In this document: positions 11,435-23,265 of the stretch, piece by piece
Layout: each line of letters begins with the position of its first letter
Numbering within the stretch: the first letter of the stretch is position 1
NCBI GenBank assembly: GCA_035222895.1
Contig: JAVYIG010002513.1
Span: 1-64,000 of the forward strand
Direction of reading: 5' to 3'
DNA: 64,000 bases
Origin: Strongylocentrotus droebachiensis
Lineage: Eukaryota; Echinodermata; Echinoidea; Camarodonta; Strongylocentrotidae
Position numbers and translations under genes: made by a program
The notes under the pieces: model-generated
What the model was told of the DNA's origin: nothing
The model's database searches: none
Seen by the model: the letters and a program-made list of their open reading frames with translations, nothing else

Positions 11435-13291
11435 GTCTAGTAGGGAAGATGCTTTTATTTCTAAAATTATCAAAAGCGCTCCTTCAGGTTTCTTTTTTTT
11501 CTCATACTTAAATTTGACATTAATAAATTCCAATTTCGTTTGAATTGGTATCAAAGCTTAGATATTTTATTTCAGATCCCGCCCAAATCATGGTGGTTCA
11601 AAGCTATCTCACTTCCATGCTACTTATATACAAAGGACCGGTGGGGGGGGGGGGGGGGGGAGCACGTCGCTGTTTTACAGTACATTTTTGGCGGATTTAG
11701 GGCTGATTTTAACACTTTTTTTGGCCGGGGGCACGTGCCCCCTGTGCCCCCCCCCCCCCTGGATCCGCCACTGTTACAGGCCACTTTTGGACAGGGCACT
11801 GTTTTCTCAGAAGGAGCGCTTGTTATAATTTTAAAAATAAAAGCAATGTATGTATCACTAAAGAATGATGTACAATACGTAATTCTTTAGTGAACACAGC
11901 ATACATTGCTTTTATTTGTTGCAATTTATAAAATTTTGTCATCAATTAATAATTGCAACATTATTATGTACCGATTGGGTAATGCTCTGCTTAGTTTTGT
12001 TTATGTTTTTAATAAGCATACTTGTTGGCCTAATATGGTAAATTGGAAATAAAATTGAACTTGAATAAACTTGAACTTTCACCATTGGAGATGAAGAGGA
12101 AGACGATGTCCTCAAAACATCCGTCTATGTGTTTTCCTGCCTTTTCCGGCTGAAGGTCGTCGAGCCGTGATAAGTACGGTCAGCACCGTGACTGTGACAC
12201 CCAAGTTTACTTTGTCCATGTAGGTTTGTTTTAAGAAATAAAGACCGTGTTAATCAAAGGTTAAGTATCGTTCTATTACACATTGAGTTTAACTATGTTT
12301 CCAGGAGTAGAATATTCTTTAATTTGTAAATAAATTGTAAATAAATGTTTTGCATTAGCTAGTAATAGGAACCTACATGTATATAATTCCTTAATATATT
12401 CTAGTCTATTTCAAGATAAGTTAGATTCTTGTTGATTGAGTATGAATGCCTGTGTGTGATGATATTGTTTGATTACTTGCTTCTGTAGGCCGACAGGTGG
12501 GGGGAATAACAAACAAAATTCCTCTGCACTAGTTTAATATATAGACCAGTTTTGGAAACACCCCCCCCCCCCCTCAACAAATGAAATGGAAGCTCGTATT
12601 ACCAATCATGTGAAAGAATGTGTTTTGACTAATACGAGATGATACAAATTTTGCCGGGAAACCGCCCACTAATTAATATATTTGGTAATCATATCGATCC
12701 GGCCTGGATAGATATCGCGAATACACTTCAACATTGAACATTGGGCATATATTTCTGCTTTTTGCGAATTTAGGTTGAAGTATTGCCATCTAAACCTCTG
12801 AAGGCAATATTTAAACGATATTGAATGGATATTTTGCGGAATATTTTGCACCCCAACCCTTGAACAGCAATTTTACCACTACGGGTCTTTACCTTTAAAT
12901 AATGATCCTCCCCCACTCGATAATTTATTTTGTAGAAGATTGAAGGGACTGTCTCTGGCAAAAAAAAGGATTAGATGTAAACTCATAGGTCTTTGACTTT
13001 GGGTTAGACATGCCCTTGGCATTGTATAGTTACAATAACATAAAGGCACATTGTGAGGCATGATTGTTATCTTATGTTTATCCAGGGAGGTGAGACTCGA
13101 CCACCTCTCTGGTTTATCTGTTAAGATTCTGGATTGGTCATCATATACGGTGTCATTGACCATTGACTTTCATACCGATGACTAAAGTTTAACTATTTAT
13201 ATACCACACAAATAATCTTTCTTTAAGTATGAGAAAAAAAAGAAACCTGAAGGAGCGCTTTTGATAATTTTAGAAATAAAAGCATCTTTTA
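11435..13291. repeat. ~1.85 kb tandem unit, copy 2
   Basis: This copy is almost identical to copy 1, offset by 1848 bp. Differences are mainly the length of the G and C runs and isolated substitutions (e.g. TACCGATTGGG versus TACCGATAGGG). It is joined to copy 1 by a hairpin spanning 11366-11510. Confidence 0.9.
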
Positions 13292-15071
13292 GTCTAGTAG
13301 GGAAGATGCTTTTATTTCTAAAATTATCAAAAGCGCTCCTTCAGGTTTCTTTTTTTTCTCATACTTAAATTTGACATTAATAAATTCCAATTTCGTTTGA
13401 ATTGGTATCAAAGCTTAGATATTTTATTTCAGATGCCACCCAAATCATGGTGGTTCAAAGCTATCTCACTTCCATGCTACTTATATACAAAGGACCGGGG
13501 GGGGGGGGGGGGAGCACGTCGCTGTTTTACAGTACATTTTTGGCGGATTTAGGGCTGATTTTAACACTTTTTTTGGCCGGGGGCACGTGCCCCCTGTGCC
13601 CCCCCCCCTGGATCCGCCACTGTTACAGGCCACTTTTGGACAGGGCACTGTTTTCTCAGAAGGAGCGCTTGTTATAATTTTAAAAATAAAAGCAATGTAT
13701 GTATCACTAAAGAATGATGTACAATACGTAATTCTTTAGTGAACACAGCATACATTGCTTTTATTTGTTGCAATTTATAAAATTTTGTCATCAATTAATA
13801 ATTGCAACATTATTATGTACCGATTGGGTAATGCTCTGCTTAGTTTTGTTTATGTTTTTAATAAGCATACTTGTTGGCCTAATATGGTAAATTGGAAATA
13901 AAATTGAACTTGAATAAACTTGAACTTTCACCATTGGAGATGAAGAGGAAGACGATGTCCTCAAAACATCCGTCTATGTGTTTTCCTGCCTTTTCCGGCT
14001 GAAGGTCGTCGAGCCGTGATAAGTACGGTCAGCACCGTGACTGTGACACCCAAGTTTACTTTGTCCATGTAGGTTTGTTTTAAGAAATAAAGACCGTGTT
14101 AATCAAAGGTTAAGTATCGTTCTATTACACATTGAGTTTAACTATGTTTCCAGGAGTAGAATATTCTTTAATTTGTAAATAAATTGTAAATAAATGTTTT
14201 GCATTAGCTAGTAATAGGAACCTACATGTATATAATTCCTTAATATATTCTAGTCTATTTCAAGATAAGTTAGATTCTTGTTGATTGAGTATGAATGCCT
14301 GTGTGTGGTGATATTGTTTGATTACTTGCTTCTGTAGGCCGACAGGTGGGGGGGAATAACAAACAAAATTCCTCTGCACTAGTTTAATATATAGACCAGT
14401 TTTGGAAACACCCCCCCCCTCAACAAATGAAATGGAAGCTCGTATTACCAATCATGTGAAAGAATGTGTTTTGACTAATACGAGATGATACAAATTTTGC
14501 CGGGAAACCGCCCACTAATTAATATATTTGGTAATCATATCGATCCGGCCTGGATAGATATCGCGAATACACTTCAACATTGAACATTGGGCATATATTT
14601 CTGCTTTTTGCGAATTTAGGTTGAAGTATTGCCATCTAAACCTCTGAAGGCAATATTTAAACGATATTGAATGGATATTTTGCGGAATATTTTGCACCCC
14701 AACCCTTGAACAGCAATTTTACCACTACGGGTCTTTACCTTTAAATAATGATCCTCCCCCACTCGATAATTTATTTTGTAGAAGATTGAAGGGACTGTCT
14801 CTGGCAAAAAAAAAGGATTAGATGTAAACTCATAGGTCTTTGACTTTGGGTTAGACATGCCCTTGGCATTGTATAGTTACAATAACATAAAGGCACATTG
14901 TGAGGCATGATTGTTATCTTATGTTTATCCAGGGAGGTGAGACTCGACCACCTCTCTGGTTTATCTGTTAAGATTCTGGATTGGTCATCATATACGGTGT
15001 CATTGACCATTGACTTTCATACCGATGACTAAAGTTTAACTATTTATATACCACACAAATAATCTTTCTTT
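13292..15071. repeat. ~1.85 kb tandem unit, copy 3 (right end missing)
   Basis: Offset 1857 bp from copy 2. It matches until AATAATCTTTCTTT at 15071, where sequence changes abruptly to a C run and CT microsatellite, so the right hairpin arm is absent. The junction hairpin with copy 2 lies at about 13226-13368. Confidence 0.9.
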
Positions 15072-15072
15072 G

Positions 15073-15107
<35 letters not shown>

Positions 15108-15355
15108 CATTCTCTTATTTTCTCTATTTTATTTCACCTTTTCATTCAGGCCTTTCCAGAGGGCGCTATGCCCGAGTTCCAATCGTCTATAACTGAGCTC
15201 TTCAACTCTAAACCTGGGATTGATGGAAGACTAAAATTCGAATCATAGCTAGAGGCCTAAAACTAGAAGTAGGCCCTATGTAAATTGGAGAGGTGGTTAC
15301 GAGGTCATGAAAAAACGGAAGAAAGAAAATCAGGAATGTCATAGATAGGTAGAGA

Positions 15356-15392
<37 letters not shown>

Positions 15393-15895
15393 GGGGAGAC
15401 AGGGGCGGATCTAGGGGGGGGGGGGTTACCCCCCCCCCCTTGGGCTGCCAAGTGAAACGGTGATGTGCATAGAAAAACGCCATCATTGTGTCCAGACCCA
15501 CACAGTATTCCTAGATGTTAGTAGATGTCAGGAAAACATCACTTATGGGGGTTCAAAATAGCAAATAATTTTAGTGCCCACTACCCCCCCCCCCCCCCAC
15601 CGAGTGAAATATTGGTCAGCGCGATTTTCAAATTTCGGGGGTTCGGAAAGGTGCGTACCAAAGCCCCCCCCCCTTCCCCCCCCCCCCCGACAAAAAAATT
15701 AACAAAATATGGTAAAGTTGATTTTACCTTTTTAAAACCAAAAATGAAAATAGGACCCCCCTTTTTTTTGCTCAAGGGGGGGGGGGGGTAGATCTTGACC
15801 AAACAAAAAGGTGTGTTCCCTCCCCCTCTCCCCACCCCGTTGAGCCCCCCAAAATAAAATTAGTGCTTGACCCCCCCCCCCCCCCCATGCCTCAA
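15072..15895. repeat. CT/GA microsatellites and hAT-like homopolymer repeat
   Basis: (CT)n at 15082-15108, (GA)n at 15350-15392, then CAGGGGCGGATCTAGG followed by G and C runs to 15895. The CAG-GGGCGGATC end resembles those at 50648 and 57250. Proline/glycine-rich frames here come from the homopolymers. Confidence 0.65.
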
Positions 15896-15944
15896 CAGCT
15901 TGGGACCCTCACTGCCAAGACTAAATTCGAAAACTCGAAATCTT

Positions 15945-16310
15945 TCAGAGGCGAGCTGCTCGGTTCACTCCAGGAGACTATCACCCAAGACACAGTGTAA
16001 CTGAAATGCTCCACCTTCTAAAATGGCAGTCTCTCTCCGAAAGAAGAGCTCATCTGAAAGTTACCATGCTATATCGTATCTTGCATGGATTGATTGGCAT
16101 TCCCCCTGAACCACCCTACATCTACCCAGTATTACGATCACCAGGAAGACGACAAGCTCAATAACGACAGCAAGGACCTCTGGTTATCAAAACTTTTTCT
16201 TCCCCAGTGCCATCTGCTTATGGAACCAGCACACTACCACTGTGACAGCAGCTTCTTCTCTGGAAAAGTATAAGAGGCAGCTGGCTGGGGTAACTCTGCG
16301 TCAAAACTAG
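15945..16310 (+). pseudogene. LINE ORF2 C-terminal relic
   Basis: The frame starting at CGAGCTGCTCGG reads RAARFTPGDYHPRHSVTEML then LLKWQSLSERRAHLKVTMLY, followed by RILHGL and a stop after SPGRRQAQ. This is the region after the reverse-transcriptase domain in jockey/CR1-like LINEs (the same position as TSSITAMLNQLQWASLQEIR in the 29.2 kb LINE). Later frame changes keep fragments of the usual C-terminus. It is a 5'-truncated dead copy. Confidence 0.7.
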
Positions 16311-16533
16311 CTGGAGAAGGAGTCATTTTTACTTGCACAATGAACCCTTTTAACTACTCAATTCTAAAGCCGTTTGGGACCTCTTTTTTGGGGGCTCACA
16401 CAATGCAGCATGGCACACTCGTTCACAGCACTACACAATAGTACGAAAATACTCTACCCAGAGGACTGTACTTGCACTGGAAGATTTTCGAGGGCAAAAA
16501 ACTAAGAAAAGAAATTGTGCTCACTAAGACAAC

Positions 16534-16915
16534 TACCCCCCCGGGCAACAACCCCCCGGACAACTACCCCCGGACAACTACCCCCAGACAACTACCCCCT
16601 CCGACAACCGTCCTCTAGGTCAAACTACCCCCCGGACAACTATCCTAGGGGGAGCTGTCTGGGGTCCGGGGGTAGTTGTCCTAGGGGGGGGGGGGGGTAC
16701 TTGTTCGATGGGTAGTTATCCGGGGGTAGTTTTCCTAGGGGGTAGTTATCTGGGGGGGGGGGGGGTAGTTGTCCGGGGGTAGTTGCCCTGGGGGTAGTCG
16801 TCCTAAAAGGTGGTTGCCCTAGGGGATAGTTGTCCTAGGAGTAGTTGCCCTAGGGGGTAGTTGACTGGGGATGGTTATCCGGGGGTGGATGTCCAGGGGG
16901 TAGGTGTCCGGATAC
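16534..16915. repeat. minisatellite that reverses polarity
   Basis: From 16534 to ~16640 the unit is CAACTACCCCCCGGA-like. From ~16645 to 16915 it is the complement, GGGGGTAGTTGTCC-like. The two blocks can pair as a foldback, and the G-rich strand has many runs of four or more G. Confidence 0.8.
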
Positions 16916-17050
16916 GACATAGAGATAGGGGACTGCAAACTTGTGATTTACTAGAGGACTTGCGATTGATTCGGATCAAGCGCTTGTACGTTAACTCGAC
17001 GAAAGGCGTTGGTTGACCTAATTTCCATTCATATCACTTTAGTTGCTAAG

Positions 17051-17331
17051 AATAACGTGATCATAATAAATGATCAGAGTCATTCTGGGAGAGTCAAGGA
17101 TAGACAAAACAATTGCTGGCATAGGCCAGAAATAGCGCGCGCCTTTTACAGCTGTTTAAGCGGTGCCTTTGTGAGACAGCGACATGTGAAATTTACCTCT
17201 GTAAAGAAACCGAAAATGCGCACAGCCAGTGAATCTACAACGGTGGAGTTATGCGCGCAGTAAGCGTGGGAACGCCGTGTGCAAGATTTTCTCACTTTCG
17301 ACTTTATCTCCGCTCGGAGAAGTCCTTTTTC
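17051..17331 (+). repeat. Ngaro split repeat A1
   Basis: The 281 bp starting AATAACGTGATCATAATAAA are repeated at 24084-24364. The match ends at AGTCCTTTTTC, after which this copy runs into the gag leader. It marks the left end of the element, probably with transcription start signals that I cannot define. Confidence 0.9.
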
Positions 17332-17399
17332 GAGAAGGCTCTACAATTGAGTATACAGATAAGTCTAAATAACGAGAGGAAATCCCAGTATATCGAAAG

Positions 17400-18815
17400 A
17401 TGGGAAAGCGGAAATCAAGCCAGAGCCGGGTGGCCCGCCAACCAAAGATTGCTAGGCCTAGACAGTCTACAAGATTAAGGCAGTCTAGCAACGACACCAC
17501 TCAAGACGTACTCGGCACCTCAACTCCCCGGCGGGCGGGGCGGCCAAAACGGGCGAGGCACTCGAGCGGTAACCCCAGCAGTGGACGCTCAGCCACTACC
17601 AGCATAAACCCGGCTCCGGAGACTGACGGACCACAATACAGTGGAAACGAGACAACTGGAGCGAACCAGTCATCAAGCCAGCCGCCTTCACATGCACAGC
17701 CAATGCAAGGTGAGGTAGACGTAGCTATGCAATCACATTTACCAGAAATATCACAATTTAGTGAAACAACAAGACATAGATTTAACAATCTTGGAAGCGA
17801 GAGGGAAAGCAACTTGGTGGTTTCCTTCCCCTCGATTGTACCAAACACCGGTAGCCTATACGCTGGCTTTCAATTACAAATTACACACAACGAGAGTGAC
17901 ACTAGGCCTAGAGCTAGTCATAATTTGAGGGATAATGAAGCCCATCCTCCCACACGGGCAAGCAGTGTCGGGCAATCGATTCAGTCAGGCGCTATTGCCT
18001 GGGATACAAGGGGGGAGCACAGTGGTGCACACATATATAACACAGATCAGTCGCCCTTGTTTTCGGTCACTGATAGACTGGGGACTAAAGTACACCACAA
18101 TATGAAGGAAAAAATATGGAGAGGGCAATATGTAGATTTCAATACACTTCTTGAGACACAAAATATAGCAATATAATTAATGTTAGAGGCAGTAGACGAA
18201 CAAGCCCCTAATTTAGCAATATCTCACGAAGGGGGAAGGTTAGTGCTGAAATTCGCTACCTTTAATACAAATAAAATCGTGTCCATTGAATGGTGGACCG
18301 ATGCATTTTTGTATATATCAGTATTTATTTAGAAGCCAATTTAATTCGCTCACATGAGCTTCTGAAATATGGGCAATTAATTCGATCTGCTGCCTCTCGG
18401 TATTATGGGTATGGTTGGAGAGACTACGATATCGAATTTCGACATCGCATGCACAGAAAAGGCGGGCTGTGGTCATCAATAGATGGGGAATTGTGGCTCC
18501 TTCACGTAATAGGTGGGGGATCTCCGCGAAACATGCGGATACAAGACCGCCCCCAAACCCAATAGGGATCGTGGGCAACCAAGCGGGAATGGGCCACACC
18601 CCGGGGGTCGAGCACAATAAAGTTCACACCCAATATGAATAAGGGAAGGGCGCCATTTCGGGCACAAAACTTTCGTGGCGGAGAATGCTATGAATTTAAT
18701 TACCGGTCAGGGCAATGCTCTAGATAGGCATGCCGCTTTACACACGCATGTACCATTTGTGGTAACAAAGGGCATGGGAAAATCCACTGCACTGGAGTCC
18801 AACGGTTAAATTTCA
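17400..18815 (+). pseudogene. Ngaro gag-like ORF1 with CCCH/CCHC finger (broken)
   Basis: From ATG 17400 a 258-codon frame (17400-18176) encodes a basic, Ser/Pro-rich N-terminus and then RLGTKVHHNMKEKIWRGQY at its C-terminal end, a pattern I associate with Ngaro gag. It ends at a TAA. The same protein continues after 18180 (SIEWWTDAFLYISVF), shifts frame near 18300 (ISIYLEANLIRS...GYGWRDYD...DGELWLL) and shifts again to a finger at ~18686-18790 (C-x5-8-C-x5-C-x3-H then C-x2-C-x4-H-x4-C) containing an in-frame TAG. It would bind element RNA in particles. It is non-functional as read, and the frame breaks are visible directly. Confidence 0.75.
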
Positions 18816-18899
18816 AAGCCATCAAACCCAATAACAAATAATTGCACCTCCAGAAATGGGGAACAAATATAGAAGAATAATAAAGATATACATGGCAAT

Positions 18900-20455
18900 T
18901 TGAAAGAAGATAATAACATAACGCAACAGATGAGTGACTTAATGTTTTTAGCACAAACACCAATTATAACCGAGAACTTAAAAGTTATGTTAAAGACGTA
19001 TTTTAACAGGGAGGCCGCAGAATTTTTGAAAAAAGGCTTTATTGAAGGCTTCAAATTAAATTACACAGGCCCCCGCATGCCGGCTGATATGCCCAATTTA
19101 AATTTAGTGGAAAATAACAAATTAGTAGCATTTGAAAAAAAAAAAAATTGAAAAGAGGTAAGATTGGGTAGATATTTAGGCCCATTTGAAGTTAGGCCAC
19201 TAAATAAATTACGGTCGAGTCCTATTGGACTGGTGCCCAAAAAGGTGCCGGGCGAATATCGTTTAATTAACCACTTGTCATACTTACTCGGGTTTCAATA
19301 AACGATTTTATTCCGGATAAAGTTTGCAAGGTTGAATACACGAGTTTTGATAAAGCAACAGAATTAATTGTTGAAGCAGGCATAGGTGCCGAGTTAGCAA
19401 AAGAGGACATTAAATCGGCATTTAGGTTATTACCGATTCATCCAAATGATTTTGAATTGCTCGGGGTCAAGTTTGACGGCAAATATTATATTGACAAATG
19501 CTTACTCATGGGTATCAGATGTGCCCCAGCATATTTCGAATCTTTTTCTACGTTTATTGAATATTGCGTTAGGGAAAGAATTGGCTCCAACAAAATAGTG
19601 CACTATGTGGATGACTTCTTATGTGTGGGTTCAATACAAAATGAAGAATTAACATGTAAACAAGTTGTTGATACATTAATATTAGTGTGCAAAGAACTAG
19701 GCGTCCCCCTAGCCAAAGAAAAATTAGAAGGGTTTATTATTAGATTGATATTTCTTGGCTTAGAGCTTGATTTAGTACTAATGCAAGTACGTGTACCACA
19801 AGAAAAATTGGTGGAAATAAGACGGAAAATCGGTAGGGCGCTAGCTCATAAATCAGCCACCGTCAAAGAGATTCAATCTTTGATTGGCTCTTTGAATTTT
19901 ATTTGCAGAGCTGTACGACCGGGCAGAGCATTTTTACGACGGTTAATAGATTTAATAAAAGGGAAAAATGTGAAAAGTACCAGTATAATGTTGAATGAGG
20001 GGGCCCAAGTTGATTTAATTATATGGCTCGAATTTTTGAACCACCATAATGGCATATCAGTCATCCCCCAGAAAGGGTGGGGAGGAGATAACGACCACGT
20101 TTTGTACACTGATGCTAGCGGGGAAATTGGTTTCGGAGCCTATTTTGAAGGCAAGTGGTTTAATAACAAGTGGTCGTCGCGCGAAATTATCGAGGGTACG
20201 TTAATAGCATGGAAAGAAATGATACCCATTTTACTCTCCATCGCTGCATGGGGGGAGGAACTCCAGAATAGGAGAATAGTTTTGGATACAGACAATATGT
20301 TAGTGAAGTTTATAATAAATAAGCAGACATTATTATGTTCGAAAATAATGGAGTTATTACGTAAATTTGTGTTGATCTGCTTAAAGAAAAATATTGTTTA
20401 TAAAGCAGTTTACGTATATATATTTGACAATGGTGTTGCCGACTCCCTTTCATGA
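18900..20455 (+). pseudogene. Ngaro reverse transcriptase-RNase H (pol), frameshifted
   Basis: The N-terminal part runs from about 18900 (LGRYLGPFEVRPLNKL, SPIGLVPKKVPGEYRLINHL), with a stop after FEKKKN at 19151 and a frame change near 19290. The frame then stays open to 20455: KEDIKSAFRLLPIHPNDFEL (motif A region), LLMGIRCAPAYFESF (motif B), YVDDFL (catalytic motif C), then LGLELD and an RNase H-like domain with YTDASGEIGFGAYF and LDTDN. It copies element RNA into cDNA. Domain order matches DIRS/Ngaro pol. The catalytic VDD and the RNase H aspartates are intact even though the upstream frame is broken. Confidence 0.85.
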
Positions 20456-20599
20456 TTTTAGATGGGGCGATTCCGCAAATTAGCACCAGGAGCACGAGAC
20501 CGATTAAGTCGCATATTTACGGGAATAGTGCTGACCTAGCAGCAGAAATATATAGATTACTAGGACAGTTTTTAGCAGAGGGATTACAGCGGGCATATT

Positions 20600-21434
20600 A
20601 GAGTGCTGTAGATTCATTTTAAGAGTTTCGATTGAATAGACAATTTAATACATCATGGCCTGCAATAATTATACAGGTTATGGCATTCATCGCACACCTC
20701 TCCATTAATGGGAAATTATTATTAATTATTATAAAGCATGTCGCAGCATTATCATATTTATACAATATGTACAGCTGGGCGGACCCAATTAAATATTTTT
20801 AATTAAGAAAATGCAGGAAGGGAGCAGGCGCGACAGATTTATGGTAGACAGTAGAAGACCCATAATTTGGGAACTTTTAGAGACAATTATACCAATATTA
20901 TATTTTGTATGCTATTTTCATTACGAATCAATGATGTTTTACGCATCATATTTATTAGCATTTTTTGGGTTTTTGAGAGTGGGAGAATTCACGATTCAAA
21001 GGAAGGGCGATGATTTAAATAAGGTCATAGCGAGGGATGACATCAAATTTTGCAGTGGCCCGAAGGGAAGCCTGCTAGTACGTATTAGATTTTTAAAAAC
21101 CGACCAATGCGGGCAAGGAACTACGATTAATATCGGTAGCAATGGGACAGATGAACAGTGCCCTGTGAAAGCCATGAAAGCATACCTCCGTGTAAGACCT
21201 GATATAGATGGTCCGTTATTTTGTCATCGTGATGGGGCCCCTGTAATTAGGTATTAATTTAGTTCAGTTTTGAAGAGAACCCTATAGCACAACGGGTACA
21301 GTGGTAGCCAATATGGCACATACTCCTTTCGAATCGGAGCGGCAATTATAGTGGCCCTGAAAGGCGTTCCCCCAGAACAGATAATGGTAATGGGAAGGTG
21401 GCGCAGTTTTGTGTATATGCGTTATATCCGCTAA
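20600..21434 (+). pseudogene. Ngaro tyrosine recombinase (broken, catalytic His replaced)
   Basis: The N-terminal core-binding part (MAFIAHLSINGK...IIIKHVAALSYLY...WADPIKYF) is readable from 20680 to a TAA near 20800. A frameshift leads to the 20811-21257 frame (VDSRRPIIWELLE, FLRVGEFT with the first catalytic Arg). After another shift, GTYSFRIGAAI, MGRWRSF and a final MRYIR stop at 21434 follow. The family's second box is H-x-x-R. Here the His position reads Tyr (YSFR). The nucleophile Tyr in the YIR end is present. The enzyme would insert circular cDNA. This copy is dead by at least two frame breaks. Confidence 0.8.
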
Positions 21435-22021
21435 ATATTAGGTGCAATTTAAAATTGATAGGAATAAACGTTATCATAAACATAATAATTATAAGGATAA
21501 TAATAATGATAACTTTATATACAGCATAATATGTTACGATATTAACGCGCTCCATATAAATTATGCAAATATTAATTCCCAATAAGGCCACAACATTACA
21601 TTAATAGAGATTACTATGACAAATTGGATTTAAATTACTAACGGGCAAACGGGAAAGCAGTAATAATTTTACACAATTATTTAACCTAATTCGTTATAAT
21701 ACAATAAAAAGTTGAACACGACACAAAGTATACAATGTGCAGATCAATTATGTGAAGTGCTCATGTTAATAACCAGAATGGGACTGGAGGATCAACCAGG
21801 AGTTACTATCCTGATTAGGCTCCCCCAATCATTAATATTGTCGTAACCCCCATCGCTGCTAGGTTTTACATGTAACACAGAGGAACGATTATTCCTTCCT
21901 TTTTCCTTTTAATGGAAACCTACTATCACATATTTTCATAGTAAATTATAAGTGGGAGAATAAGTAGCCCACGTGTATGATGATATGAATATGAATATAG
22001 AACACATTACTTTGGGGAGTT
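21435..22021. other. Ngaro spacer between recombinase and hydrolase
   Basis: AT-rich, no supported coding. It includes a CAGGAGTTACTATCCTGATT motif near 21799 that resembles the GGAGATACTATCC unit repeated in the B repeats. Confidence 0.4.
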
Positions 22022-22628
22022 TTTCCATCCTGTTTCAGAGACAACCGGCGACAGGATCTGGATCGTAGGCGACAGCTTGGTCAGACGTGCCAAGCAGAGG
22101 GCGAACATGCTCAACCACCAAGATTTGGGAAGAGCAAGAGGGACGGTCCAATGGCACGGTCAGGGAGGAGCGACGTTACAAGACCTTCCGCGCCTGGTGG
22201 AGAATAGGTTGAGATACAACCAACGAGCACCTGCGCTAGTAATCGTGCATTTAGGAACAAATAACTTGGGCCTGAATGATGCCTGCCAATGCAGAATCGC
22301 GATCGATATGGCTCTTCAAATTTTACGGACAGCCATGCCTCGTACGCACATCGCCTGGTCGACCATCATCCCACGTCTATTCTATCATAGCAGTCGTGGT
22401 TATCGAACATTACAAGACGCCATGGATGGGGTCAGGAAATCGCTCAACAAGTACGCGAGGAGATTAATAGCCCGGCTGCCGAATGCGTCAGTTATTGCTC
22501 ATTAGTTGGATCCATCCAATTACAGTTTATTTTTAAGAGATGGGGTACACCTGTCCGACAGAGGATCCGACGCTTTCATCGATAATTTCCAAGAAGGAAT
22601 AGACTCGGGCTTGGGTATATATGAATAG
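22022..22628 (+). pseudogene. Ngaro SGNH/GDSL hydrolase domain (internal amber stop)
   Basis: The frame reads IWIVGDSLVRRAK (SGNH block I, nucleophile Ser in GDSL, ~22068-22079), GQGGATLQDL (block II region), VIVHLGTNNLG (block III with GTNN) and VIAH, then TAG at 22503-22505. It continues LDPSNYSLF and DGVHLSDRG (block V, D-x-x-H), ending at TAG 22626-22628. The four catalytic blocks are present. Only the single amber codon separates blocks III and V. Some Ngaro families carry such a hydrolase after the recombinase. Its role in transposition is not established. No ATG precedes block I in this frame nearby, so it is probably the C-terminal part of the pol polyprotein. Confidence 0.8.
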
Positions 22629-23265
22629 AATATTTATATTCACGGAAACGGGACAATAACACTAATTCGGCTATTAATGAGCCTTGTGGAATTTCGGACA
22701 GACTGGGTTCGATGTGATAATGGAATTATTATAACACAAGAAGTTGAGGAATAGCGTGTTGTAACGTGAGTTACATATTCAGATATATACGCCTTCATTT
22801 TTGGGATTCACATTAAATTTGAAATTTATTTAATTGCTGATAAATTAGAACCATATTTAAATTAATGATTGATTTTGATGTACTAGTATACATCATACAT
22901 AATTGTTAAGCTAGCAGAGGGTGGAGTCAGAGTCACTCGGTCGCACAGTAGCTTCAGAACTACAAAGTGGGCCATAGGGGAATTTTCCCCGACAAAGGAA
23001 ATATAATTATTTTGCTCGTTAAATTAAGCCACAATGGCAATATTGTCGGGTTTTCGCCTCTATCACTGTCTGGCTAGCAGCAAGAATAATAATATAAGAT
23101 TACAATATGTAACGGATTGAATCCATGAGAAATACATGAAGTATGATACATGTCATATTAATATTTAGTGAAACAGCATGGGTCCATAGATGGTATTAGG
23201 AAGCAACCATGGCAAACCACGCCCAACCCCCCCCCCCCACAAAAAAAAAAAAAAAAAATGTGGGT

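Noticed and set aside
9697-13677. Recurrent 60-116-codon frames in the tandem array as a small repeated gene
   Set aside because: The frame and length change between copies because the G/C runs differ, so conservation is at DNA level and not at protein level.
17249-17848. Minus-strand frames opposite Ngaro gag
   Set aside because: They are shadows of the gag frame on the other strand.
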